Shown here piece after piece: positions 18,317-27,563 of a DNA stretch of 64,000 nucleotides. This DNA is from Streptomyces sp. TLI_235 (GTDB taxonomy: Bacteria > Actinomycetota > Actinomycetes > Streptomycetales > Streptomycetaceae). The translations under genes and the position numbers were made by a program. Below the pieces are notes generated by a model. It was given only the letters and a program-made list of their open reading frames with translations, was not told where the DNA came from and made no database searches. Every line of letters begins with the position of its first letter. Within the stretch, counting starts at the first letter, position 1. Location of the stretch: NCBI GenBank assembly GCA_002300355.1, contig NSGV01000006.1, positions 1-64,000 of the forward strand, read 5' to 3'.

Positions 18317-18672
18317 CAGGTCCTCCCCTGGCGGGTCGTGGTGAACACGGGTCAGTCGGCCGGCTTAACCACCACGATCCCGGCCGGGGAAGGCCCGGAG
18401 CCGATCTGCGGATACACCCGGACCATCCCGGAAACGCCCCACATCCACGCAGGTGAACGCTAGGGTGAACCACCGGCCCGGCGGACGATCACGGACCGGT
18501 ACGGACAACCGCGGACCGCACGCCCGGCCACCGGCACCACCCGCGAGGGCCATCACCGGAGACCGCCGCCAGCAGCCGCCGGTCCGTGGACACGGGGAGG
18601 ACACCCCGGCCCGCCGCGCGGGACTCGCGCACGGGCCGGCGGTACGGGAGACGGACAGGCAGGGGGCCATCG
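18317..18672. promoter_or_regulatory. Shared divergent intergenic region, module B
   Basis: 356 bases matching 9315-9669 almost base for base in long blocks, differing by one base in length. Likely carries the divergent promoters of the 69-aa gene and the NB-ARC gene. Confidence 0.55.
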
Positions 18673-21255
18673 ATGGCGCCAGGACACAGCCCGCAAGCCC
18701 AGCAGGCTCTGCGTGACTTCGCGCGAGAGTTGAAACGGCTCCAGGCGAGGGCCGGCAACCCCACCGGGCCGCAGCTGGTCAAGGCGGCCGGGACCGTCCT
18801 GAACACCAGCGTCATCAGCGAGCTCCTCGAAGGCAAGAACGGAATCTTCCGGGTCCCCACATGGGACCGGGTGTCCGCCTTTCACCGCGGCTGCAAAACT
18901 CACTCCGAGACAGAAGGATTCCCCCTCCAAGAACCACTGGGGGACATTCGCCACTGGCGCAGAATGCACGGCGATCTAGTCGAAAAGCTCGACGAATTCG
19001 ACAGTGTCAGCAAGAAAGCCAGGACCGACCCTCCCGACGGGCCGGCCCCCGCAGGCCCCGGGCCGGATCCGGGCGCGAGAACGGGACCGGTGGCGGGATC
19101 AACTGGCCCGGCCCTGAAGCCCCTTGCCCCTCCCCCGACCCTCCCGCCCGGGTTCACCGGCCGGGAGGAGGACCTGGAGGAGCTGCTCGACTTCCTCGCC
19201 CCGGCGGCGGACTCCGGCGCTGGTACCGATGCAGGTGGGTCGGAGCATGCCGTGGTCGTGGCGTCCGTGCTGGGGATGGGCGGGATGGGCAAGACCACCC
19301 TCGCCCTGGCCGCTGGCCACGCTGCCCTCAAGCGCGGCCTGTTCACCGGTGTGCTGTTCCTGGACCTGCACGGCTACGACGACACCCCCACCGACACCTC
19401 CCACGCCCTCGACACCGCACTGCGCGCCCTGGGCACCGACCCTGATCAGATCCCGCCGGAGGCCGACCAGCGCGCAGCCCTCTACCGCGCCCAGCTCGCC
19501 GCCCGCGCTCGCCACGGGGAGCGCGTCCTGGTCCTTACGGACAACGCCTCCAGCAGTGACCAGGTCGAACACCTCCTGCCCTCGGGGGAGGGCCCGCACC
19601 GGATGCTGGTCACCTCCCGGGACAACCTCGCCCCCGACCTCGGTGCCCGCCTCGTCGACCTCGACGTCCTCACCCCCGAACGCGCCATCGCCCTGATGGA
19701 CACCGCACTGCGCATCACCCTGCCCAAGGACGGACGGATCACCGCCGACCCCGCCGGAGCGGCCAGGATCGCCGAGCTGTGCGGATACCTGCCGCTCGCC
19801 CTGCGCATCGCCACCGCCCAGCTGGGCCGCAACCTCAAACCGGCCCAACTGGCCCGTGACCTGAAGGATCTTGCGGGGCGTCTGGATGTGCTGGAGGGCC
19901 GCAATGCCGCCGTACGGACCGTTCTGGCCAGCTCCTACCGGCGGTTGGCGCCCACGCATGCGGAGCTGTTCCGCATGCTTGCGGTGAATCCCGGGCCGGA
20001 TGTGTCCACCGAGACCGCCGTTGCCTTCACGGGGATCGGCAAGGCCAGGGACGTCCGTGCGCGGCTGGAGGTCCTTGCCGACGCCAGTCTCATCCGGCAG
20101 GACCCGGACACCGGGCGGTGGCGGATGCACGACCTCGTCCGCGCCTACGCCACCGAACAGGCCCAGCAGAGCCCCCAGCACAGCGCCAAAGCCCTGACCC
20201 GCCTCTTCGAGTACTACACCGGCACCACGCGAGCCGCCGCCGTCCATCTCAGCCCCACCGCGGGCGGTGACAAGAAGCGCTTCCCCGACCGGGGCGCAGC
20301 GATGGCCTGGCTGGACGCGGAGCGTGCCAATCTCATTGCCGCCGTCCACACCGCTCACGCCGTCGGCCACCGTGAGACCACCGTGAATCTGGCGTCCCAT
20401 TTGGGGGAGTTCCTGCGTTCACGCCGGTACCTGCAGGACGAATTGGCCGTCGCCACCCTCGCCCACGATTCGGCCACCTCCCTCGGCGACCGCCACCGCG
20501 AAGGCGTGACGTGGACCAACCTCGGCCTAGCTTTCAGGGAGTTGCGCAGCTTCGACGACGCCCTCAACGCCCACCAACACGCCCTCGACATCTCCCAGGA
20601 CCTCGGTGACCGCCACAACGAAGGCGTGACATGGAACAACCTAGGCCTCGTCCTCACTATGCTGCACCGGTTCGACGACGCCCTCAACGCCCACCACCGC
20701 GCCCTCGACATCTCCCAGGACCTCGGCGACCGCCACGGCGAAGGCGCGACATGGAACAGTCGCGGTCTCGTCCTCAAAGAGCTGTGCCGCTTCGACGACG
20801 CCCTCAACGCCCACCAACACGCCCTCGACATCTTCAGTGACCTCGGTGACCGCCGCGGCGAAGGCAGCGCCTGGAACAACCTCGGTCTCGTCCTCCAAGG
20901 GCTGTGCCGCTTCGACGACGCCCTCAACGCCCACCACCGCGACCTTGACATCTGCCGGGACCTCGGCGACCGCCACAGCGAAGGCCTAGCGTGGAACAAC
21001 CTCGGCACCGCGTGGCGGGGCACTGAAGCCTACGAGCAGGCGGTGGAGGCCGGTGAGCGTGCGGTGGCCGTGTTCCGGGAGTTGGACGACGCGTACCGCG
21101 AGGGTCAGGCGCTCGGCGAACTCGCCGACACACTACGGGCAGCCGGACACCCGCCCGGCGAGGTCCAGGCCGTACGGGAGGCATCCGCCGAGGCCTACCG
21201 GCGGGCCGGCGCGGTGGAGGAAGCCATGAAGGCCCTGGAAGAACCCGAGCAGTAG
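18673..21255 (+). CDS. NB-ARC/TPR STAND regulator with N-terminal HTH, copy B
   Basis: 860 residues from the ATG at 18673. Same order as copy A: XRE-like domain (1-80), linker, NB-ARC with P-loop GMGGMGKTTLAL near 201, CGYLPLAL, and MHD motif at about 485, then TPRs. Here there are four 40-residue units plus the degenerate last one, against three plus one in copy A, which explains the longer protein. TPR sequences differ more between the copies (DALNAHQHALDISQDLGD versus DALDAYQHALDIYRELGD) than the ATPase does, suggesting divergence in what is sensed. Downstream lies the truncated helicase copy. Confidence 0.9.
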   Translation: MAPGHSPQAQQALRDFARELKRLQARAGNPTGPQLVKAAGTVLNTSVISELLEGKNGIFRVPTWDRVSAFHRGCKTHSETEGFPLQEPLGDIRHWRRMHGDLVEKLDEFDSVSKKARTDPPDGPAPAGPGPDPGARTGPVAGSTGPALKPLAPPPTLPPGFTGREEDLEELLDFLAPAADSGAGTDAGGSEHAVVVASVLGMGGMGKTTLALAAGHAALKRGLFTGVLFLDLHGYDDTPTDTSHALDTALRALGTDPDQIPPEADQRAALYRAQLAARARHGERVLVLTDNASSSDQVEHLLPSGEGPHRMLVTSRDNLAPDLGARLVDLDVLTPERAIALMDTALRITLPKDGRITADPAGAARIAELCGYLPLALRIATAQLGRNLKPAQLARDLKDLAGRLDVLEGRNAAVRTVLASSYRRLAPTHAELFRMLAVNPGPDVSTETAVAFTGIGKARDVRARLEVLADASLIRQDPDTGRWRMHDLVRAYATEQAQQSPQHSAKALTRLFEYYTGTTRAAAVHLSPTAGGDKKRFPDRGAAMAWLDAERANLIAAVHTAHAVGHRETTVNLASHLGEFLRSRRYLQDELAVATLAHDSATSLGDRHREGVTWTNLGLAFRELRSFDDALNAHQHALDISQDLGDRHNEGVTWNNLGLVLTMLHRFDDALNAHHRALDISQDLGDRHGEGATWNSRGLVLKELCRFDDALNAHQHALDIFSDLGDRRGEGSAWNNLGLVLQGLCRFDDALNAHHRDLDICRDLGDRHSEGLAWNNLGTAWRGTEAYEQAVEAGERAVAVFRELDDAYREGQALGELADTLRAAGHPPGEVQAVREASAEAYRRAGAVEEAMKALEEPEQ
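20509..20988 (+). repeat. Four 120-bp tandem TPR-coding units
   Basis: Units begin at 20509, 20629, 20749 and 20869 with exact 120-base spacing and a common core (CGACGACGCCCTCAACGCCC). They are less alike than the units of copy A and use different key residues, so the two arrays expanded or diversified independently. Confidence 0.9.
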
Positions 21256-21596
21256 CCGGGAGGAAGGGTCGGCGCAGCGGTGTGCGTCGCATCCCATTGC
21301 CGGTGGGCCGGGTGCGCTCCCTTCACGCGGGCGGGCGTGGCGTTTCGGGTGTCAGCACGAGGGGGTCGTCCACCCGACCTACCAACGGCCGACGAACCTG
21401 ACCACCACTCAAACAACCTGACCAGACCTGGCCCGCACACCCACAAGCCGGCAACCCCCAGCTCACCCGGGGTGTCCGGAGTGAGTGGCGCATCAGGGCC
21501 GGCCTCGCCGACGGCGTGGAGCCCAGGAACAGCTGGCAACCGAAACTGATCAGCCCAGCTCACACTGGCCGACCCTGATCAGAAAAGACGCTCCCG
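21256..21596. other. Non-coding junction between module B and the helicase fragment
   Basis: 340 bases without a supported gene. At about 21597 the sequence abruptly becomes homologous to the helicase at 2905, so a recombination breakpoint lies here. No inverted terminal repeats or target duplication are visible. Confidence 0.5.
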
Positions 21597-22822
21597 GACA
21601 GGAGCCCGGGGAGATTCTGGAGTCGGACAGCTATGGTCCCCTGGTCAAGATTCTGACCGCGCTCCGCAGCCACGACGCGCACGTGGTGGAGGCCCTGGCG
21701 GTGCCGCAGAAGTCCGGCAAGCGGACGGCAGGGCGCAGCGCTGAGGCTGCTATGTTGCCTGGTGAGGGTGGGTCAGGTGAAGGTGGGTCGGGTGCGTTCA
21801 CGCTGCCGGTGCGGTTCCAGACGCCGGTGGACGAGAACGTGCTGGCACTGTTCATCGCGTCCCGGGTGCTGAAGGGGCAGAATCAGTACTGGCGGGAGGG
21901 ACTTAGCCACGCTCGACGCTGGTTCCAGGAAACGGGCGGCCTTGAGGTTCCCTATTCAGAAATGGTGGGAGAAGAGGGGAAGTTTCCGCTTGGCAAGTGG
22001 GTGTCGGACAGGCGTTCTGAGCATGCGGCGTGTGAATTGGCGCGTCATCGGGTGGAGATGCTGGATGCCCTCGGGATGATCTGGTCGGTGTCGGACGCGC
22101 GGTTCGAGGCCGGCCTGGCCTGGGCCCGGGTCTGGGCGAAGGAACACGGTGGCAGCCTGGCGGTGCCTACGCGGGCGTCTGTCGGCGGGTACGCGATCGG
22201 CACCTGGCTGTCAGAACTGCGGGCGGCGGCCCAGGTGCCGGCGGGCGAGGCGGGGGCGCTGGCGCCGGAGCGGCGCCGCGCGCTGGAGGAGATCGACCCG
22301 TGGTGGTGCCCCACCTGGCCGATCGTCTGGCAGCGCGCCTACACGGTGGCGCGGATGTGGTGGCTGGAGTCCGACGGCCGCGTGGACTGGGCGCAGTTGC
22401 CCGCGGAGACGGTGTTCGAGGGTGAGCAGCTCGGCCGCTGGGTGCGGGCGCAGCGCGCCGGCTTCCCCGACCTGGAGCAGGACCAGCAGGACCTGCTCAC
22501 CGCGATCGGCATCGAGGCGGACCCGGAGTTGGTCGCCGCCAAGCAGGCCGCGGAGGCGAAGCCGAAAACCTCCCGGGCGGACCGCTTCCAGCAGGGCCTG
22601 ACGGCGCTCGCGGCGTTCGCCGGGCGGGAAGGGCACATCCGGGTCCCGCGTACGCACAAGGAGCCGCTGGAGGTCGCGGTGGCCGGCCCCGACGGGGAGG
22701 ACACTGTCGAGATCGTTCACGCGGGTCTGGGTACGTGGTTGAACAATCAGAAGGCCCGCCGCGCCAAGCTCACCGCGGGCCAGCTGGCGCAGCTCGCCGA
22801 ACATGGCGTGGAGTGGGCGTAG
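21597..22822 (+). pseudogene. 5'-truncated second copy of the helicase C-terminal region
   Basis: From EPGEILESDSYGPLVKIL to the stop after AEHGVEWA, this frame matches residues ~467-875 of the helicase at 1506-4133 with many synonymous and some conservative changes. The Walker A, DEAH and motif VI parts are absent, so no ATPase can be made. An upstream in-frame start exists at 21485 but the added residues are not helicase-like. The HA domains are intact and could in principle still fold and bind DNA. Codon-level divergence shows that the duplication is not fresh. Confidence 0.8.
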
Positions 22823-23149
22823 CGGGCCGGTTGGTGCTGTCTGCTGCCCTGACGCTGTCAGCTGGGTGGCCGTCAGTCGGGCGGTGCTGCCGCGTGCTGG
22901 TCCGGGCAGCTCGCTGGTTTCCCGGCCCCGTGGAAGTGAAGGGATGGATGATGGCGGCGTGACCTCTACGCACTTTCTTCCCGCTCGGCTACGTTCCGGC
23001 AACGGTGGCCACCAACTGGGTTCTCGTCGGCGTACGGTGTGCCACAGTCGGCTGGCTCGGAGCAGGGCGAACCGCCGAGGCGATACGCGTGGACCGCTGA
23101 CGAATCGGGGTCAGCCGCTCCGCCGGTCGACAGAGGAGTCGTTGCCGTC
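22823..23149. other. Intergenic, nothing recognised
   Basis: 327 bases between the helicase fragment and the TIR-like gene. Slightly lower GC near 22960-23030 (TCTACGCACTTTCTTCCCGC) is the most likely promoter location for the next gene. No hairpin or repeat stands out. Confidence 0.4.
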
Positions 23150-25066
23150 GTGACCATCCACTACAGACTGCCGCGGTTCGGCATGGATGCCGATGCCGTC
23201 GGTCGGCTCATCAATGGCGATCTCCCCTCGAGCGACGACGAACGCTGGGCGATCATCGATGCTCCTAGCTACCGCATACGCAAGCTGCTCGATGAGCACT
23301 TGCGCTCGCAGGCCATCCTGCGCGACTGCCGTGACCAGCGCCGACCGTTCATATTGTTCTTGCGGAGCTTTTCTGCGGAGCATCGCACCACGCAGGCGGA
23401 CGGGTTATTCATGGCAGGTTTCGCGATGCATTCGATCAAGCTTCAAGCCTGGGTGAAACACAGCCTGTCCGGCGACGAGATCCCGATCATCAAATTGCAC
23501 GGCGGGTCCGACGCCCTGCTGGCTGACCTTGACGAGGGCGAGGGCGAGGCCGCCGTCCTGTCCACCCACGGCCGGAACTGGGTGGCGGTCGCGGCGGACC
23601 TGATCCAGTCGGCGTCGGCCATCGTGTTCCTTGTCAGCGACATGGCGGTTGGTGTCGTACAGGAATTCGAGCTGATCCGCCGGTTTGCCCGTACCGACCG
23701 CTGTGCCGTCGTGTTGCTCGACCCTGGCGACACCCCCGCCCGCGCTGATGGCGGCCTGGAGCTTGTGAGAGCCCGCCTGGCCGACTTCCCGCATGTCTTC
23801 GAGTTCCGCCCTGATACGGCCGGCGGTACGACGGCATTCCCCGAGGAGCTGCGACCCTTGCTGGCATCGTGGGTGCGCGATCCACCTCCGCCGACGGCTT
23901 TGTCGCACGCCCTCAAGGCAGAATTCACCTACCTGGAACCGTCGTTCACCGAGTCAGCGGAATTTGCAGAGACCGCGAAATTTCTTTGGCATGGCCTGCG
24001 GCTACTGCGCGTCATGTTCGACGACACCTACTGGGCGGCGATCAAGTCCGCTGGCATCGACTTCAGCCACTTCACCTTCCCAGGCGCATGGCCGGTCGCC
24101 CACAAGCTGTACGGACTTGGTCTGGCCATTGCCGACTTCCCGGCTGTTCGTGAGGCGCTGTGGTACCTGCATCTGCTGTATATCGTCAACGATTCCGACT
24201 TGGCCTTGTCGCTGCCTTCGCTGTCGGCCAGGTACGGGAAGATGGCAGAACAGATCCATCCCGGCGGCCCACCGGACAACGAGGCCCATTTCATGCCTGC
24301 GGCCGACACGCTGGCACTGCCCGCGAGCATCACGACCGCGGTCAAGCTCGTCGAAGTCGCCGAGGATGCAGAGCGCAGTGACAGCGCGGCAGCGACCTAC
24401 TTCTACCAGGCCGCTGTCATCTGCGCGTTGCGCGCAACCGACCCTGACGATGCCCTGCGCCGATGGGTGGTGGCGAGCATCTGCCGGGACTGGGCGATGT
24501 GCCAGGGACGCGGCGGCGACCTCAGCTGGGCCACGGTCAATTGTGCCCACTCTGTGAGCCTACTGCGCAAACTTGTTGCGGACCAAGGCAGTTACCAGCG
24601 TGATCTGGCGGTGAGCCTCAACAACCTGGGAACCCTGGAGCATCAACGCGAGGACCTCGAAGCGGCTGACCGGGCGTTCTCCGAGGCACTGGACATCCGG
24701 CGTGCGGCGCCGCTTGACTCCGATGAGGCTCGGGTTGATCTGTACACCTCGCTGGTGAACCTGGGGCTGTGCCGCGCGGAAGCCGGCATGCTGGAGGAGG
24801 GCGCAGCGCTCTACCTCGAAGCGGTCGCCGTGTGCGAAGAGCGTCTGTTGTCCGTCCGAGAGGCGGTGGTGGACCTGCTGCGAGTCCAGGGCTGGCTGAG
24901 CCTGTGCCTTGCCAAACTGCCTGGGCGCGAGGCGGAGGCCTGCGACTTCGCGCGACGAACGGCTGCATCACTGGCCGCAGCGATGCAGGTCGCCCCGGCG
25001 GCTGCCGCGGCGCTTCACGTACTCGTCGACGAGGTTGCCCGAGTGACCGGCTTGAACGCGGTTTGA
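23150..25066 (+). CDS. TIR-like domain / TPR protein, predicted defence or stress signalling
   Basis: 638 residues from a GTG at 23150 (GAGGAG about ten bases upstream); the frame is open to 23039. Residues ~65-225 have the pattern of a TIR-like Rossmann domain seen in bacterial conflict proteins: RPFILFLRSFSAEH, then IIKLHGGSD, WVAVAADLIQSASAIVFLVS, and a late acidic EFELIRRF. The remainder is helical, with TPR-type repeats near the C-terminus (VSLNNLGTLEHQREDLEAAD, TSLVNLGLCRAEAGMLEEG). The assignment is by pattern only; an NAD-cleaving Glu is not proven. It opens the defence-like island. Confidence 0.65.
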   Translation: MTIHYRLPRFGMDADAVGRLINGDLPSSDDERWAIIDAPSYRIRKLLDEHLRSQAILRDCRDQRRPFILFLRSFSAEHRTTQADGLFMAGFAMHSIKLQAWVKHSLSGDEIPIIKLHGGSDALLADLDEGEGEAAVLSTHGRNWVAVAADLIQSASAIVFLVSDMAVGVVQEFELIRRFARTDRCAVVLLDPGDTPARADGGLELVRARLADFPHVFEFRPDTAGGTTAFPEELRPLLASWVRDPPPPTALSHALKAEFTYLEPSFTESAEFAETAKFLWHGLRLLRVMFDDTYWAAIKSAGIDFSHFTFPGAWPVAHKLYGLGLAIADFPAVREALWYLHLLYIVNDSDLALSLPSLSARYGKMAEQIHPGGPPDNEAHFMPAADTLALPASITTAVKLVEVAEDAERSDSAAATYFYQAAVICALRATDPDDALRRWVVASICRDWAMCQGRGGDLSWATVNCAHSVSLLRKLVADQGSYQRDLAVSLNNLGTLEHQREDLEAADRAFSEALDIRRAAPLDSDEARVDLYTSLVNLGLCRAEAGMLEEGAALYLEAVAVCEERLLSVREAVVDLLRVQGWLSLCLAKLPGREAEACDFARRTAASLAAAMQVAPAAAAALHVLVDEVARVTGLNAV

Positions 25067-25204
25067 GACCGCACACTCGGCGGCCGGTGTCCCCGAGGTC
25101 CATGACGAGATGATTCCTCGGTGACGGGTATTGCGACGCAGCGTCGCATCCCCACGCATGTGACGGTCGTTGTGTGCCGGTGTCCTCGTCGACATACTCT
25201 GCGC

Positions 25205-25513
25205 ATGAGCTATCTGCGTGAGGACGCCCGGCTGATCCGCGAACTGCTTCCGCCGGAGGCCCGACCGCCGGCGGATGCGAACGACCTCTTCGTTCTCTAC
25301 GCGGTGCTCATGCGGTCCAAAGGGGAACAGGTCACCGCGTCCGATGTCCACGACGCCTGGGCCGCCTGGATGGAGATCCGGGACCCGGGCCATGCGGCAC
25401 TCGTGCCTTTCGATGAACTCGCCCCGGCCACCCAGCGTAAGGATCTGCCCTATGCCGGGGCCATCCAAGCCGCCGCCCGGGCAAGGGCTGCCGGGCAGCG
25501 GCACTCGGTGTGA
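25205..25513 (+). CDS. Small conserved actinobacterial protein (DUF7701-like)
   Basis: 102 residues from the ATG at 25205. The sequence YLREDARLIRELLPPEA, ANDLFVLYAVLMRSKGE, SDVHDAWAAWM and LVPFDELAPATQRKDLPYA is a strongly conserved layout I have seen in Streptomyces proteins, which I believe carry a DUF7701 label. All-helical, cytosolic, no catalytic motif. It follows the TIR-like gene by 138 bases in the same direction and precedes a broken region. Function unknown. Confidence 0.6.
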   Translation: MSYLREDARLIRELLPPEARPPADANDLFVLYAVLMRSKGEQVTASDVHDAWAAWMEIRDPGHAALVPFDELAPATQRKDLPYAGAIQAAARARAAGQRHSV

Positions 25514-25545
25514 GCGCTTCGCCGTACTCGGTCCCGAGAGTCGGC

Positions 25546-25905
25546 TCAGGCCAGGACGGCGACGAATCCCAGAAGATAGGCCATCGCGAAGGTCAGCGGC
25601 ACCCACTGCTCGACGTGGGTCAGGGGGATGTACCTCCGCCAGTCATGCCCTTCGCCGAGAGCGGCCCATTCCGCCCGGGAGTAGACGTACCCGGGAAGGC
25701 GTTCCTCGAGAGCGCCGATCACCTCGTACTTGGCCGCGTTGAGCTGACGGTAGGAGCGCACCATGACGAACCACGTCAGGCACTGCACCAGCAGGATGAT
25801 CAGGCCGGCGACCAGCAACCACACCGATGCGGAGCCCAGTTGCCTACCTGAGGCACCTGCGATCACTGCGACGATCGCGCTGTTGAGCGAAAGGAAGGGG
25901 GCTTC
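25546..25905 (-). pseudogene. RipA-family octameric membrane protein, 5'-truncated
   Basis: The frame FLSLNSAIVAVIAG.., a first hydrophobic helix (VWLLVAGLIILLVQCLTWFV), then RSYRQLNAAKYEVIGALEER, and a second helix at the end (WVPLTFAMAYLLGFVAVLA) matches the RipA-like family of small octameric membrane proteins. The usual N-terminal stretch is missing: upstream of about 25905 the sequence belongs to a different gene on the other strand. A GTG at 25866 could still start 106 residues that contain both membrane helices. Confidence 0.6.
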
Positions 25906-25910
25906 GCCCT

Positions 25911-26081
25911 GACCTGGAGCACTGCCCGCTGCCGGACGGCCATGCCCGCATCCTCTGGGCCCTGCCGGTCACCGCAGCCGAGATGGCATACCGCCGAGAG
26001 CAGGGTCACGAAGCCCTTGAACAGCTCTTCGACGAGCACGCGATCGTCCCGACCGATCCAAGGCGTCCATCCGTCGCCTGA
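25911..26081 (+). pseudogene. C-terminal fragment of a suppressor-of-fused (SUFU) domain gene
   Basis: The plus frame reads LEHCPLPDGHARILWALPVT, then AAEMAYRREQGHEALEQLFD and DPRRPSVA before a TGA at 26079. The LPVT-AE, EQ/GHEALE and RPSV features are the C-terminal signature of bacterial SUFU-domain proteins. Only about 56 codons remain; the 5' part is replaced by the RipA fragment. Too short for an independent function. Confidence 0.65.
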
Positions 26082-26291
26082 ACGTCGCGGGCACGGTCCG
26101 AGCACAAGCGGCAGCCGGGAAGTCCTCCAGTGCCGTCAAAACTCGTCGACATGTTGAGGCCCAGTAATCACCGATTGCTGCCCAAAGTCATCGACAAACG
26201 CTGTCCGTCTTCATGAGCGAAGCCAGTGGAGAAGTCCAGACAGAGAACGACCCCCAAGGCAACGCCTCGGGGGTCTCTGCCGGAGCCGGTT

Positions 26292-26573
26292 TCAGTCGGT
26301 CAGGATCTCGATCACTGTGGGCAGGTATCGATGTACCTGCTCGCGGTCGCTCTCCTGTTCCTCGGGCGTCAGATCCATGTAGGGGGTGCGGATCTGCTCC
26401 TCCCATCGGGAGACGAGCTCTGCGGGGATCACCAATGAGCCGTCGTCGCGCCGCTCGCACTGGTCGTGCAGGTACTGCTGCCAATGCGCCCAACGGTCGT
26501 GTTCGACCGCCGCGAGGCGGTCGATTGCCTGATGGTCTTCGAGCGCTGCGCGGATTCCAGCTGCATCCGGCAT
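26292..26573 (-). CDS. RyR-domain-like protein in TIR-caspase operon
   Basis: 93 residues from an ATG that shares a base with the caspase stop codon (TGATG), so translation is coupled. The sequence LAAVEHDRWAHWQQYLHDQ, then RTPYMDLTPEEQESDREQV, matches the RyR (ryanodine receptor repeat) fold signature, in which the bacterial single-domain versions are suspected to bind nucleotide-like ligands. It is the last gene of the TIR-caspase operon. A role in binding, degrading or sensing the TIR product is inference. Confidence 0.65.
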   Translation of the reverse strand: MPDAAGIRAALEDHQAIDRLAAVEHDRWAHWQQYLHDQCERRDDGSLVIPAELVSRWEEQIRTPYMDLTPEEQESDREQVHRYLPTVIEILTD

Positions 26574-27556
26574 CAGATCAACCCCTGCTTCACGAGCGAC
26601 CAGTAGTGCTGGCCCAGCACGGTTAGCTCGCACGCCTTGGAGCCGATGGCCGCGTGCCACATGTGCGGTGCGCCCACTGGGCGCACCAGGTTGACACGCA
26701 CCAGCGCCTGCAGAATTCCGAAGTCCGCGGTCTTGAGCGGGTCCGGCTCCGGGACCGAGGGGTCCTCCAGTCCGGTGCGCTCAGGCTCGTAGCTGGGATC
26801 CAGTTGGAGCTGGGTGGTGGGCTCCTCGAACAACTCGACAAGCTTCTGCAACTTCTCGAGCTCGATCGGGGCGTCGGCCTTCCGCAGCGACACGAACTCC
26901 TTGACGTTCGTCTTGAAGATCGGCCGCTGCGACCACGGGCCGAGGGACTGGTCCACGTGGGCGTAGACGCTGCCCGGCGTGACGTCGCCGATAAGGTTGG
27001 CCGCAGCCCCGCTGAGGGCGTCCACGAGTAGGCTCGTGAAGACGCCCGAGCCGCCCGTCTCCATTGCGTATTGATTCGCCGCTGACGCAGTGAGGATCGT
27101 GATGCCCTCGGAGATCTCTGCGACCTTCGCGGAGACCGCGCTGCCGCCGGCCGCGCCGCTGTGGCAGCTGTCGAGGATGATCACCTTGTTCTTTGCCGGC
27201 GACTGGTTGGCGTAGCCCATGATGTCCGCGAGCGAGAGGCCGTCGTGCTCGCTGGCGAAGTCGCTCGCGCAGAGGTAGCCGCCGATGCCGTCGATGTAAC
27301 CGTGGCCCGAGAAGTACAGCAGTGCGATCTCTGCATCATCCCGAAAGAGGTGCTCGATCGCTTCGCGCAGCTCGGCGCGAGTGACGTCCGATCCCGGTCC
27401 GGTGCTCGTCATGAGATTCGGCTGCGCGAAATTGCGGGTGCCGTCGGCGTTGCGCTCCAAGGTCGTCTTGACGCTGTGCGCGTCGTTGACCGCGCCGTTG
27501 AGCGAACCGATGTTCTCGTAGTAGTCGATCCCAACGATGAGGGCCTTACGCATCAT
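26573..27556 (-). CDS. Caspase-like (peptidase C14) protease
   Basis: 327 residues starting at the first of two ATGs (27556 or 27553). The p20-like fold is clear: KALIVGIDYYENI, the catalytic His85 in LLYFSGHGY, and the catalytic Cys131 in VIILDSCHSG, followed by ILTASAANQYAMET and GVFTSLLVDAL. Residues ~240-327 form a separate C-terminal domain (IELEKLQKLVELFEE; winged-helix-like FGILQALVRVNLVRP). TIR begins nine bases upstream in the operon and RyR overlaps downstream. By analogy with TIR-caspase (Thoeris-type) immunity, the C-terminal domain may sense a TIR-made nucleotide and unleash proteolysis. Confidence 0.88.
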   Translation of the reverse strand: MMRKALIVGIDYYENIGSLNGAVNDAHSVKTTLERNADGTRNFAQPNLMTSTGPGSDVTRAELREAIEHLFRDDAEIALLYFSGHGYIDGIGGYLCASDFASEHDGLSLADIMGYANQSPAKNKVIILDSCHSGAAGGSAVSAKVAEISEGITILTASAANQYAMETGGSGVFTSLLVDALSGAAANLIGDVTPGSVYAHVDQSLGPWSQRPIFKTNVKEFVSLRKADAPIELEKLQKLVELFEEPTTQLQLDPSYEPERTGLEDPSVPEPDPLKTADFGILQALVRVNLVRPVGAPHMWHAAIGSKACELTVLGQHYWSLVKQGLI

Positions 27557-27563
27557 GTCTGCC

